Below, one piece after another: positions 40,853-49,470 of a DNA stretch of 64,000 bases. The notes under the pieces were generated by a model. The model was given only the letters and a program-made list of their open reading frames with translations. It ran no database searches and was not told where the DNA came from. A program made the translations under genes and the position numbers. Every line of letters begins with the position of its first letter. The first letter of the stretch is position 1. The DNA comes from Ectobacillus sp. JY-23 (GTDB lineage: Bacteria > Bacillota > Bacilli > Bacillales > Bacillaceae_G): positions 3,700,001-3,764,000 of the forward strand of contig NZ_CP095462.1 in NCBI RefSeq assembly GCF_023022965.1, given 5' to 3'.

Positions 40853-43699
40853 ATGAAACGTACAATGAAATGGCTGATTAGCTTTTTGCTCATGCTTCAG
40901 CTTATACAGCTACCTGTTTACGCAGAAAGCGGGACAAGTGTGGTCACATCGATTTCACAAATCGATCAGCTCGTCGCCAATTTACCGAAAAGCGCGAGTA
41001 CCATCGGGATGCGAGCTGGAATTTCGGTGTACAACACCAAAACAGGAGAAAGTGTGTATCAGCATGATGCGGATAAAACCTTTGTGCCTGCATCGAATTT
41101 AAAGCTATATGTAACAGCTGCTGCGCTAGACAGACTTGGAGAAGAGTATCGCTTTCGTACAGAGGTGTATACAACCGGCCATGTAAATCCACAAGGGACA
41201 TTACTCGGAGATGTCGTTATAAAGGGCTATGGCGACCCGTCATTGTCTAAAGCGGATTTAACAGCGCTTGCTGTCAAATTGAAGGACGCGGGTGTTAAAG
41301 CAGTGAATGGAAACATCCTCGTTGATGATAGCTATTATGATGATATGCGCCTTGGGGAAGGCTGGATGTGGGATGATGAAATCTATACATACAGCGCACA
41401 AATCAGCGCATTGGCCGTTAATGAAAATGTAGTAGACCTATCCATTAGTGCGGCCGGCGTGGAGGTGGAGCCCCGCAATGACGTTGTGAAAATCGACAAC
41501 CGAGCAAGTGTAGTGGAAGGTACCAAAACCGACCTGACTATCGATAGACAGCGCGGCAGTGATACTATCGTGATTACAGGTACAATCGGGAAAGATGCCG
41601 CTCCTTACACTGACCAAATAACAGTGGAAGATCCAGCACTTTTTGCAGCTGACGCATGGAAGTATGCCCTGCGAGAGAATGGCATTGCTCTTAAAAAAGC
41701 AAAAGTTGAAAAAACAGCTGGTGTGCAGGGAACACCGCTTGTTGTACATGAATCACAGCCGCTTAGCGCTTTAATCGTAAGACTCAATAAAGAAAGTGAC
41801 AATTTTTATGCGGAAATGCTTGTAAAACAGCTTGGGGCATCTCAAAAAGGCGAGGGAAGCTTTGATGCCGGCGCTGATGTGATTGCTACATTTTTAGAAA
41901 AAGCCGGTATTCCTACAAATTACAAGCAAGTAGATGGCTCTGGTCTCTCGCGCTTAAATTTAATATCACCGAAGCAAATGGCACAGCTGTTGACCTATGT
42001 GGACAAGCAGCCCTATCAAGAGGCGTTCGAGCGTTCCTTGCCAATCGCGGGTGTGGACGGGACATTGAAGTCCCGTATGAAAGGAACCAGCGCTGAAAAG
42101 AATGTGCGTGCAAAAACAGGTTCGATGAGCGGCGTAAATGGTCTCTCCGGTTATGTGACCGGGGCAAACGGCGACAAGCTAGCATTTTCCGTGTTTTTGA
42201 ACGGTGTGCGCACTTCTAGAACTGCGACAAATTTTCAAGATGCGGTAGGGGTACTATTAACGCAATACCCGGCCATTATGGACGAGGGTGCACCATCTGT
42301 TCCGGATACGTTCCTGCTTACTTCATTGCTTGACCCCATTTTAGATCAAGAAGCGTTAAAAGGTGTGACGGCAGGTGTGGTGGTTGGCTCCTTGGATCGT
42401 AACAACGGTATTTTGTATAGTCGTAATGCGGATGCCCTGTTGACCCCGGCTTCCAACATGAAGCTGCTGACAACTGCAGCAGCGCTGAAGGCACTTGGTG
42501 CGGACTATACATTTAAAACAGAACTATATACGACTGCGCTGCCTGACAAGCATGGTCGTGTAAACGGTGATGTTATCATCAAAGGCTACGGAGATCCGAC
42601 GCTGCAAACGGAAGACCCGTCCGGCCAAGCTAGCGGCACGCAGGTAGCAAGGCTGGTTCAGGCGTTAAAAGACCAGCACATTACTGCAATCGAGGGAGAT
42701 ATTATCGTAGATGACAGTCAGTACGATGCGCAGCGCTTAGGTACGGGCTGGGCGTGGGATGATGAAACATACGGATATAACCCGCAAATCAGCGCATTAT
42801 CTGTAAACAGAAGTGCCGTTCGAGTGGAGTATGAGGCTGGTACGCGCGCTGGGCAACCAGTCGTCTATCGTATGGTGCCGAATACTAGGCACATACAAAT
42901 TATCAATGAGGCAAAAACGGTAGCTGCTGGTGCGGACAATACGTTTACGGTAGAAAAGGAGCGCGGCACGAACATCATTCGTTTACAAGGTGAGTTACCA
43001 ATTGGTGAAGCACCGGATTATGAACGGATTGCTGTGGAGGAACCATCCTTGTATGCTGGAACGGTAATCAAAGAAGAAATGGAAAAAGAAGGTATTCAGG
43101 TTGATAAGCGGGCAGAGGTGAAGGCAGGTACAGTAAATGCTCAAGCACAAAAAATGGCCGAGGTTTCTTCACTTCCTCTGCGTGATATTATCATGTTTAT
43201 GAACAAAAACAGTGATAATTTTTATGCAGAGATGCTTCTGAAGCGACTGGGTGCTGACAAAAAGGGAATCGGAAGCGCCAGTGCCGGTGCGCAGGTGGTA
43301 CGAGAAAGCCTGCAGCTGTATGGCATCAACCCTATTTTCAGAATGGTGGACGGCTCCGGTCTCAGCCGTTATAACACCCTCTCTGCGGTGCATATGGCCA
43401 CCTTGCTTCGCAGCGTCGCGACCGAATCATTTTTTGACGCCTATTATGGCGCCCTGCCGATTGCCGGTGTGGACGGTACGCTCCGAAATCGGATGAAAGA
43501 AACGCTGGCACAAAACAATGTGTATGCGAAAACAGGCACCCTGCAAGGTGTGAGCGGCTTGTCAGGCTATGTGAAGACGAAAGACGGGGAACGCTTGTAT
43601 TTCTCGATTTTACTGAACGGTTATACATCTACTTCTCGCAACCTTACAAGCGCGCAGGATCAAATCGCAACCGCCTTGGCAGAGTTATCATTTCAATAA
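40853..43699 (+). CDS. Tandem-fused PBP4-type D-Ala-D-Ala carboxypeptidase (peptidase S13)
   Basis: A 948-residue secreted protein (signal peptide 1-24) with two complete S13 domains in one chain. Domain 1 (about 30-480): SxxK as SNLK (Ser 81, Lys 84), SDN, KTG in RAKTGSMSG. Domain 2 (about 500-945): SNMK (Ser 534, Lys 537), SDN, KTG in YAKTGTLQG. Both keep all three catalytic motifs, so both may be active. Single-domain family members (B. subtilis DacC) are about 490 residues. ATG 40853 follows GGGGAGAAGAGGG. Acts on peptidoglycan cross-links or pentapeptides outside the cell. Monocistronic. Confidence 0.92.
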   Translation: MKRTMKWLISFLLMLQLIQLPVYAESGTSVVTSISQIDQLVANLPKSASTIGMRAGISVYNTKTGESVYQHDADKTFVPASNLKLYVTAAALDRLGEEYRFRTEVYTTGHVNPQGTLLGDVVIKGYGDPSLSKADLTALAVKLKDAGVKAVNGNILVDDSYYDDMRLGEGWMWDDEIYTYSAQISALAVNENVVDLSISAAGVEVEPRNDVVKIDNRASVVEGTKTDLTIDRQRGSDTIVITGTIGKDAAPYTDQITVEDPALFAADAWKYALRENGIALKKAKVEKTAGVQGTPLVVHESQPLSALIVRLNKESDNFYAEMLVKQLGASQKGEGSFDAGADVIATFLEKAGIPTNYKQVDGSGLSRLNLISPKQMAQLLTYVDKQPYQEAFERSLPIAGVDGTLKSRMKGTSAEKNVRAKTGSMSGVNGLSGYVTGANGDKLAFSVFLNGVRTSRTATNFQDAVGVLLTQYPAIMDEGAPSVPDTFLLTSLLDPILDQEALKGVTAGVVVGSLDRNNGILYSRNADALLTPASNMKLLTTAAALKALGADYTFKTELYTTALPDKHGRVNGDVIIKGYGDPTLQTEDPSGQASGTQVARLVQALKDQHITAIEGDIIVDDSQYDAQRLGTGWAWDDETYGYNPQISALSVNRSAVRVEYEAGTRAGQPVVYRMVPNTRHIQIINEAKTVAAGADNTFTVEKERGTNIIRLQGELPIGEAPDYERIAVEEPSLYAGTVIKEEMEKEGIQVDKRAEVKAGTVNAQAQKMAEVSSLPLRDIIMFMNKNSDNFYAEMLLKRLGADKKGIGSASAGAQVVRESLQLYGINPIFRMVDGSGLSRYNTLSAVHMATLLRSVATESFFDAYYGALPIAGVDGTLRNRMKETLAQNNVYAKTGTLQGVSGLSGYVKTKDGERLYFSILLNGYTSTSRNLTSAQDQIATALAELSFQ

Positions 43700-43702
43700 A
43701 TA

Positions 43703-43730
43703 GGAAAGCCGGTCATATGACCGGCTTCTT
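43703..43730. terminator. Bidirectional terminator
   Basis: AAGCCGGTCATATGACCGGCTT is a 22-bp perfect palindrome between convergent genes, with A/T-rich flanks. Confidence 0.8.
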
Positions 43731-43940
43731 ACATACAAAAATTTGATAAGCGCCTCCAAAAACGGCTTGCTCTTCTGCAATAGATATAGGCAAATCACGG
43801 CGGATTGTACTGAATTTACGGTTAATATCCGTTCCGATTAGACTGGTGACGGTATTAAGGAAGGCCCGTAATACGCCGGGAGAACGGTTTTCCTTTAAAA
43901 ACTTATCAAACACTAAAATCGTTCCGCCTGGTTTGGTTTT
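43713..43940 (-). pseudogene. 3' remnant of a class I SAM methyltransferase gene
   Basis: The minus-strand frame is open from 43940 to a TGA at 43713 and encodes KPGGTILVFDKFLKENRSPG and then GGAYQIFVCKK, which reads like the last third of a class I methyltransferase (the KPGG turn before beta-5, then the final hairpin). The SAM-binding GxGxG part and any start signal are missing; TGA codons lie immediately upstream. Probably truncated by the rearrangement that placed cadA next to it. Confidence 0.6.
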
Positions 43941-43959
43941 TCATCAGGCTCTCCCTTTT

Positions 43960-46281
43960 TTATAAATCTTTTACACGTAACACCCGCATGGCATTTAAAA
44001 TGGCTAGTACAGTTACACCAACGTCGGAGAAAACCGCTTCCCACATCGTTGCGATGCCGAAGGCGCCAAGTAATAAAAAGCCAGCCTTCACACCAAGTGC
44101 GAAAATAATATTTTGCCACACAATGCGGCGTGTGCGTTTTGCGATGCGAATGGCCGCTGCGATTTTAGAAGGCTCGTCGTTCATAATCACTACATCCGCA
44201 GCTTCAATTGCGGCGTCAGAGCCAAGACCGCCCATGGCAAACCCAACGTCAGCTCTTGCTAAAACAGGTGTATCATTGATACCATCGCCGACAAAGATAA
44301 GCTTTTCTTTCGCTCCTTTTTGCGCGTACAGTTTTTCCATTTCATCAACCTTTTCATGCGGCAACAATTCCGCATGTACTTCATCAAGACCAAGCGCACG
44401 GCCGACCGCATCACCGACCGCCTTGCTGTCACCGGTCAGCATTACCGTTTTCGTAATACCAAGAGCACGCAGTTCGGAAATAGCCTTCGCTGCATCTTCC
44501 TTAATGGCATCAGTAATCACGAGGTAGCCCGCGTAGCGCCCATCCACAGCCACATGTACAACCGTACCAATTTCAGTTGGCTCCGTATAGGCAATGTTCT
44601 CTTTTTGCATGAGCTTTGCATTACCGGCTACAATAGTCCGGCCATCCGCTTTGACCGTAATTCCGTGCCCGGCGATTTCTGTGTAATCCGAAATCAGCGC
44701 GTCATCGATATTTGTACCGTAAGCGTTTCGAATCGAAAGAGCAATCGGGTGATTTGAATGCACTTCTGCGTAAGCAGCGTACTGCAATAGCTCTTCCTTC
44801 GTCATATCAATAGGATGAACGGTTGTTACTGCAAATTTACCTTTTGTCAACGTACCAGTTTTATCAAAGACAACATGTGTTACATCGTTGAGCGCTTCTA
44901 AATAGTTGCTGCCTTTTACCAAGATGCCGTGCTTGGATGCACCGCCGATGCCGCCAAAAAAGCCGAGCGGAATGGAGACAACAAGAGCGCATGGACAAGA
45001 AATAACCAAGAACACGAGCGCGCGATAAATCCATTCAGAAAAAGTTGCACCTTCTAATAAAAGCGGCGGGAGTAACGCGAGCGCGGCGGCTGTGATAACA
45101 ACACCAGGTGTGTAATAACGGGCGAATTTGGTGATAAAGTTTTCCGTTGGAGCTTTCCGGCTGCTGGCGTTTTGGACAAGGTCCAAAATTTTGCTGACGG
45201 TCGATTCACCAAATTCCTTTGTTACTTCAACAGTCAACACGCCGCTGTTGTTGATAAAGCCGCTTAGCACTTCATTACCAGGCACTGCTTCTCGCGGCAT
45301 GGATTCACCTGTTAAAGCAGACGTATCGAGCATAGACATACCGCTTCGTACCTTGCCGTCAAGCGGTACTTTTTCACCTGGCTTAATGATAATAATATCG
45401 CCGACACGAACGCTTTCCGGCGCTACTTGTAGTATGTCGTCGCCGCGCTGTACATTAGCGTAATCAGGACGAATCTGGAGTAATGCGCTGATAGAACGAC
45501 GGGAGCGGTTAACCGCAATGCTTTGAAACAATTCGCCAAGCTGATAAAACAGCATGACGGCAACTGCCTCGGGATACTCACCGATTGCGAAAGCACCAAG
45601 TGTCGCCAGCGCCATCAAGAAGTTTTCATCAAATATCTGCCCGCGGACGATATTGCGACCAGCTTTTAAAATGACATCACCGCCGGCAATAAAGTACGCT
45701 GTTACAAACAAAATAAGCGCGATCCAGTCCGGAACGGGTAGGGTAAATGCAAGCAAGCCGAGCGCACCGCCAATCGCAAGCTTTGCAATAATACTCTTGA
45801 TGTCGCTTGCTTCCTCTGTTTTTTCAGCCGTTGTTACCTGTACATCGGGCTCTAAGCGTTTGACAATGGCTTTCATTTCATTGGTTACGGCACTGAGCTG
45901 CTCCTTATCGGCAACGGAAATCGTGAGCTTTTTGGATACAAAGTCAAGGTGGCCGTCAACAACATGCGGAAGCTCTTTTACCTGCGTTTCAATTTTTAGC
46001 GCACAGTTCGCACAGTCAAGCCCGTTTAAGAAAAAGGTTGCCTTTTGGCCCGGTTCGGTTGCAGTAATATGCGGCTCGAGCTTGTGAACAAGCTGCTTTA
46101 CATCTGTGACTACAGCATCTGCCCGCGCCGCGTCCGCTTCAATCGTTAATGTTTTATTGACAAAATTCACTGCGCAGGAAGAAATGCCATCTAATTGTCC
46201 AACCCCATTTTCAATCTTGGCTGCACAGTTCGCACAATCGAGTCCATCCAGCACAAGCTGCCGTTTCGCTGTTTTCTCCAT
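43960..46281 (-). CDS. cadA: Zn/Cd/Pb-exporting P1B-type ATPase
   Basis: A 773-residue metal pump. Two N-terminal heavy-metal-associated domains each carry LDCANCA (near residues 14-20 and about 87-93). The core has TGES, ion-binding SCPCAL, phosphorylation site DKTGTLT, SNHPIA, and GDGINDTPVLARAD. The CPC plus LGFFGGIGGASKHG pattern indicates the Cd/Zn/Pb subgroup rather than copper. Ribosome site AAAGGAGAGAGAAAT. Seventy bp downstream of cadC, its repressor, so cadCA is one operon, with resistance to Cd2+/Zn2+/Pb2+ expected. Confidence 0.94.
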   Translation of the reverse strand: MEKTAKRQLVLDGLDCANCAAKIENGVGQLDGISSCAVNFVNKTLTIEADAARADAVVTDVKQLVHKLEPHITATEPGQKATFFLNGLDCANCALKIETQVKELPHVVDGHLDFVSKKLTISVADKEQLSAVTNEMKAIVKRLEPDVQVTTAEKTEEASDIKSIIAKLAIGGALGLLAFTLPVPDWIALILFVTAYFIAGGDVILKAGRNIVRGQIFDENFLMALATLGAFAIGEYPEAVAVMLFYQLGELFQSIAVNRSRRSISALLQIRPDYANVQRGDDILQVAPESVRVGDIIIIKPGEKVPLDGKVRSGMSMLDTSALTGESMPREAVPGNEVLSGFINNSGVLTVEVTKEFGESTVSKILDLVQNASSRKAPTENFITKFARYYTPGVVITAAALALLPPLLLEGATFSEWIYRALVFLVISCPCALVVSIPLGFFGGIGGASKHGILVKGSNYLEALNDVTHVVFDKTGTLTKGKFAVTTVHPIDMTKEELLQYAAYAEVHSNHPIALSIRNAYGTNIDDALISDYTEIAGHGITVKADGRTIVAGNAKLMQKENIAYTEPTEIGTVVHVAVDGRYAGYLVITDAIKEDAAKAISELRALGITKTVMLTGDSKAVGDAVGRALGLDEVHAELLPHEKVDEMEKLYAQKGAKEKLIFVGDGINDTPVLARADVGFAMGGLGSDAAIEAADVVIMNDEPSKIAAAIRIAKRTRRIVWQNIIFALGVKAGFLLLGAFGIATMWEAVFSDVGVTVLAILNAMRVLRVKDL

Positions 46282-46350
46282 ATTTCTCTCTCCTTTAACA
46301 AGAGGCGTTCTATTGTTTCATAGGTATGTGCATTCCGCTATTTGGTGCGT

Positions 46351-46731
46351 TCAATTCTCTTCTTTAACATGCGCAAAAGCCTGTTCAAAAATTGCCTTTA
46401 CATGATCATCTAAAAGGGAATAGTAGACAACCTTGCCTTCCTTGCGGTTTTTAACGAGTTTGGCCTGTTTTAGCACCCGCAGCTGATGAGAGATAGCGGA
46501 TTGCGTCATACCCAGCAAATACGCCAAATCGCATACACACATTTCACTGGCAAATAACGCGTGTAAAATGCGCGTTCGGGTGCGATCGCCCAGTACCTTA
46601 AATAATTCCGCCACATTCTGGAGGCTATCATCATCAGGAATGGATGATTTGACTTCTTCAATTACTTCTCTATGGATGATCGTTTGGCTACAGCTTTCCA
46701 AGCATGCGTCTTCTTTTTCTTCAATCATCAT
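46351..46731 (-). CDS. cadC: ArsR/SmtB-family metal-responsive repressor
   Basis: A 126-residue winged-helix repressor. The alpha-3 metal motif region reads SEMCVCDLAYLLGMTQS (CVC instead of ELCVC), DNA helix SAISHQLRVLKQAKL, wing NRKEGKVVYYSL, and the alpha-5 DDHVKAIFEQAFAHVKEE with D/H ligands. N-terminal cysteines (ACLESC) complete the CadC-type site. Derepressed by Cd/Pb/Zn. Divergent from the copper operon. Confidence 0.92.
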   Translation of the reverse strand: MMIEEKEDACLESCSQTIIHREVIEEVKSSIPDDDSLQNVAELFKVLGDRTRTRILHALFASEMCVCDLAYLLGMTQSAISHQLRVLKQAKLVKNRKEGKVVYYSLLDDHVKAIFEQAFAHVKEEN

Positions 46732-46748
46732 GATTCACCTCAATTATG

Positions 46749-46772
46749 AATATGTGAGCAATTGTTCATATG
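46749..46772. promoter_or_regulatory. Predicted CadC operator
   Basis: Imperfect dyad AATATGTGAGCAATTGTTCA plus TATG (arms ATATGtga / gttCATAT), 17 bp upstream of the cadC start. ArsR/SmtB operators have such AT-rich dyads (ATATGAACA-type half-sites). Confidence 0.55.
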
Positions 46773-46819
46773 TTTATTATATGTAGTGGAATTTTTTTCT
46801 GTCAATCTTTTTTATATTG

Positions 46820-46848
46820 TTGCATACGCTAGGGGGGTATAGTATTAT
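46820..46848 (+). promoter_or_regulatory. CsoR operator and promoter of the copper operon
   Basis: ATACGCTAGGGGGGTATA (46824-46841) matches the G-tract pseudo-palindrome bound by CsoR. It fills the spacer between TTGCAT (46820-46825) and TATTAT (46843-46848), which are 17 bp apart, so bound CsoR would block RNA polymerase and Cu(I) would release it. Confidence 0.85.
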
Positions 46849-46870
46849 TGTAGACAAAGGAGGCAGGATC

Positions 46871-47641
46871 ATGAAAAAGTGGATTGTGTCAGCAGTTGTA
46901 CTGTTAGTTGTGATAATGGGCGGCTATCTCATTTGGAATACTATGCAAGCGCCTAAGCAGGAGAGTGGTCATCATGGTGATCACGGCAATCATGGAACGG
47001 TTGCTACGCAAGGAGACGTTACAGCAAAAGTTTCGTATGATAATGGAACATTTAACGTGTTAGTACAAGATAAGAATGGCAAACCAATCGATGATTTGCA
47101 AATCAATCACGAAAAAATCATGCATATGATTGTCGTGAGCCATGATTTAGGTCAATATTATCATATACACCCAGAACGAACGGGTGCCGGTACGTTTTCT
47201 GTAAAGCAGGACCTAGAGCCGGGGGCATACAAGGTGTTTGTTGATATAAAGCCCAAAAATGCTTCTTACGCTGTCGCGCCAATTGATGTAACAATCGGCA
47301 ACGGTCATATGCATCACGAAGCATTACAGCCAGAGACAAACTTTACGAAAACGGTAAGCGGAAAAACAGTGACGATGAAGCCAGATACGTTTGCAGCAGG
47401 TGAAGCTGTTACATTGCGCTTCTCGTTTGCAGATGGCAGTGTGCCAAAGCCGTATTTAGGGGCGCTTGGTCATGTAGTCATTTTAGATGAAGCAGGAGAG
47501 AAGTATGTACATGTACACCCACTTTCCGCGAAAGAAACAGCGTTTGAAACAAAGTTTGATAAGCCGGGTGTGTATAAAATTTGGGCTGAATTTCAATTTG
47601 ATGAGGTTCTTGTCTATCCGTTTGTTGTAGAAGTGAGGTGA
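46871..47641 (+). CDS. Membrane-anchored His-rich copper-responsive protein
   Basis: A 256-residue extracytoplasmic protein: N-terminal anchor (residues 4-25), then a His-rich linker (SGHHGDHGNHG), and two beta-sandwich repeats with clustered His/Met (HEKIMHMIVVSHDLGQYYHIH; GNGHMHHE; KYVHVHPLS). Resembles the YtkA/FixH-like or CopC-like Ig folds. ATG 46871 follows AAAGGAGGCAGGATC. First gene behind the CsoR operator, so copper-induced. Probably binds or scavenges copper outside the membrane. Confidence 0.78.
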   Translation: MKKWIVSAVVLLVVIMGGYLIWNTMQAPKQESGHHGDHGNHGTVATQGDVTAKVSYDNGTFNVLVQDKNGKPIDDLQINHEKIMHMIVVSHDLGQYYHIHPERTGAGTFSVKQDLEPGAYKVFVDIKPKNASYAVAPIDVTIGNGHMHHEALQPETNFTKTVSGKTVTMKPDTFAAGEAVTLRFSFADGSVPKPYLGALGHVVILDEAGEKYVHVHPLSAKETAFETKFDKPGVYKIWAEFQFDEVLVYPFVVEVR

Positions 47642-47647
47642 TAAACT

Positions 47648-47947
47648 ATGGATCATTGTGAAAACAGCATGGTGCCGCGTACCGAAAAAGAAGTACAGGA
47701 TTTACTAAAGCGTCTCAAGCGCATTGAAGGGCAGGTGCGCGGGGTGCAAAAAATGGTTGAAGATGACCGTTATTGCGTGGATATTATGGTGCAGATTTCC
47801 GCCATCAATGCAGCGCTGCATAACGTTGGTTTTCAATTGCTTGAGCGTCACGCGAGTCACTGCGTTGCCAAGGCGATTAGCGAAGGAAACGGCGAGCAAT
47901 CCATGCAAGAACTTATGACAGTTATTAAACAATTTGCGAAAAAGTGA
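47648..47947 (+). CDS. csoR: Copper-sensing repressor CsoR
   Basis: A 99-residue four-helix-bundle repressor with the Cu(I) ligands Cys in DDRYCVDIMVQ and His-Cys in LLERHASHCV, and the N-terminal LLKRLKRIEGQVRGVQKMVE helix of the DUF156/CsoR family. Six bp after the His-rich gene. Autoregulatory through the operator at 46824. Confidence 0.95.
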   Translation: MDHCENSMVPRTEKEVQDLLKRLKRIEGQVRGVQKMVEDDRYCVDIMVQISAINAALHNVGFQLLERHASHCVAKAISEGNGEQSMQELMTVIKQFAKK

Positions 47948-47956
47948 GGGAGAAAC

Positions 47957-48157
47957 ATGATTACGTTACATGTAGAAGGTATGACATGCAATCACTGCAA
48001 AGCGGCGGTTACAAATGCTCTGGAGGAACTGACAGGCGTTACCGCAGTAGAAGTACATTTGCAGGAAGGCACAGTTGACGTGCAATTCGATGAAGCAAAA
48101 GTAACAGTCGAAGCGCTGAAAGAAGCCATCGAAGAACAAGGCTACGACGTGAAGTAA
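47957..48157 (+). CDS. copZ: Copper chaperone CopZ
   Basis: A 66-residue HMA-fold protein with GMTCNHC (CxxC near residues 11-14). Delivers Cu(I) to CopA. Nine bp after csoR. Unusually no copA follows; the terminator comes 3 bp later. Confidence 0.95.
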   Translation: MITLHVEGMTCNHCKAAVTNALEELTGVTAVEVHLQEGTVDVQFDEAKVTVEALKEAIEEQGYDVK

Positions 48158-48159
48158 GA

Positions 48160-48196
48160 AAAGGAGCTCCGCGGCATGCGGAGCTCCTTTTTTGAG
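48160..48196 (+). terminator. Terminator of the copper operon
   Basis: AAAAGGAGCTCCGC pairs with GCGGAGCTCCTTTT around GGCAT-type loop, followed by TTT; very stable. Confidence 0.93.
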
Positions 48197-48379
48197 GAAT
48201 TTAGCTACTTTTGAAGATAATCTGGCAAGTTTCAGCAATTATTTAGCAACGCTATTAAAAATACAACGAACATCACAGCCACATGACTAATCCATTACCG
48301 TCCGTTTACAAAACGATAAAAAGCGAGAGAATAGCTTCTTCTTTTTTGTACAATTACCTCAGAAAACGGAGGTGAGGTC

Positions 48380-49435
48380 GTGAACAGGAGAGAAGAATGG
48401 TTAGATGCCGCAAAAGGCTTTGCTATGATACTGGTCGTTGCCGGACACGCCTATCAGCAAAGTGATATCATTACGTTTATTTACTGGTTTCATATGCCGG
48501 CTTTTTTCTTGTTCAGCGGCTATGTATCACGTCCGGTCGAAAACTGGTCGCAAGTGGGGAGCTATATTAAAAAGCGCTTTTACGGTCTATTAATCCCTTA
48601 TATCACATATATGGCAATCTTCACGGTATGTCGTTATACAACAGAACTACTCCAAGGAAACACATCACTTTCCTGGTATTTATCTGACCTGGGGCAGCTC
48701 TTGGTTGGCGGCCGATTTATCACCGGGCATTATGGTGTATTCTGGTTTGTCACATGCCTATTTTTCACACAAATTTTGTTTGTGCTTCTGCAGCTTACCA
48801 TTAAAAAAGAAGCTCTTCGGCTGCTTTCCATCGGCCTGTTTTATGTGCTTGCACATATTCAAGGAACAGTTGTCAGCACGTTACCAGGAAAAGAACCGTC
48901 CCTTCATGTGTTGATGCCGTGGAATCTTGATGTGACCATGCTGGCGCTCTTTTATTACAGCATCGGCTATTACGCAAAGCCGCTTTTACGTCGCGTGCCG
49001 AAATGGCTGACGGCAGGCAGCCTTGTGCTGACAGTCGGCGCTATGATCTTGCACAAACAAGGCATCATTGATTATCACTTAAGCATGAAGTATCTAACAT
49101 ACAACGATTATGTCTTAGACGCAATCATTCCGCTGGCGATGACAATCGCATATTGCGGGTTGTTTCAAATGCTGCGCTCTGTGCACATACAATCGTTTTT
49201 GTCATTTATCAATCAAAAAAGCATGGCGATTATGTACATGCACGTAAGTGTAAACAAAATATTGCTGGAGGTGTTTGATTACGGAAATATCATGTTTACG
49301 TTACTTGGCGTGACCATTCCAATTGTGATCGTCATAGTTGTGTCCCAATATAAACAATGGATTCATGTTATCAAGAGCCGAAGTATTGCATGGAGAGATA
49401 TGCCGGCGATGATGGTCATGCAAAGGAAAATGTAA
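48380..49435 (+). CDS. Acyltransferase family 3 membrane protein
   Basis: A 351-residue polytopic protein (about ten helices) of the OafA/NodX acyltransferase-3 family: REEWLDAAKGFAMILVVAGH with the catalytic His, YWFHMPAFFLFSGY and KKRFYGLLIPY. Usually O-acetylates an envelope polysaccharide or sugar. GTG start at 48380 after GGAGGTGAG. Convergent with the XRE-TPR regulator, separate transcript. Confidence 0.88.
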   Translation: MNRREEWLDAAKGFAMILVVAGHAYQQSDIITFIYWFHMPAFFLFSGYVSRPVENWSQVGSYIKKRFYGLLIPYITYMAIFTVCRYTTELLQGNTSLSWYLSDLGQLLVGGRFITGHYGVFWFVTCLFFTQILFVLLQLTIKKEALRLLSIGLFYVLAHIQGTVVSTLPGKEPSLHVLMPWNLDVTMLALFYYSIGYYAKPLLRRVPKWLTAGSLVLTVGAMILHKQGIIDYHLSMKYLTYNDYVLDAIIPLAMTIAYCGLFQMLRSVHIQSFLSFINQKSMAIMYMHVSVNKILLEVFDYGNIMFTLLGVTIPIVIVIVVSQYKQWIHVIKSRSIAWRDMPAMMVMQRKM

Positions 49436-49436
49436 G

Positions 49437-49466
49437 AAGCATACGATGGCGTATGCTTCTTTTTTA
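49437..49466. terminator. Terminator between convergent genes
   Basis: AGAAGCATACG pairs with CGTATGCTTCT, then TTTTT. Confidence 0.88.
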
Positions 49467-49470
49467 TCTA

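Noticed and set aside
45554-46087. 177-codon plus-strand frame, and the similar ones at 43988-44757
   Set aside because: Antisense to cadA; low-complexity Ser/Ala-rich translation and no start signals.
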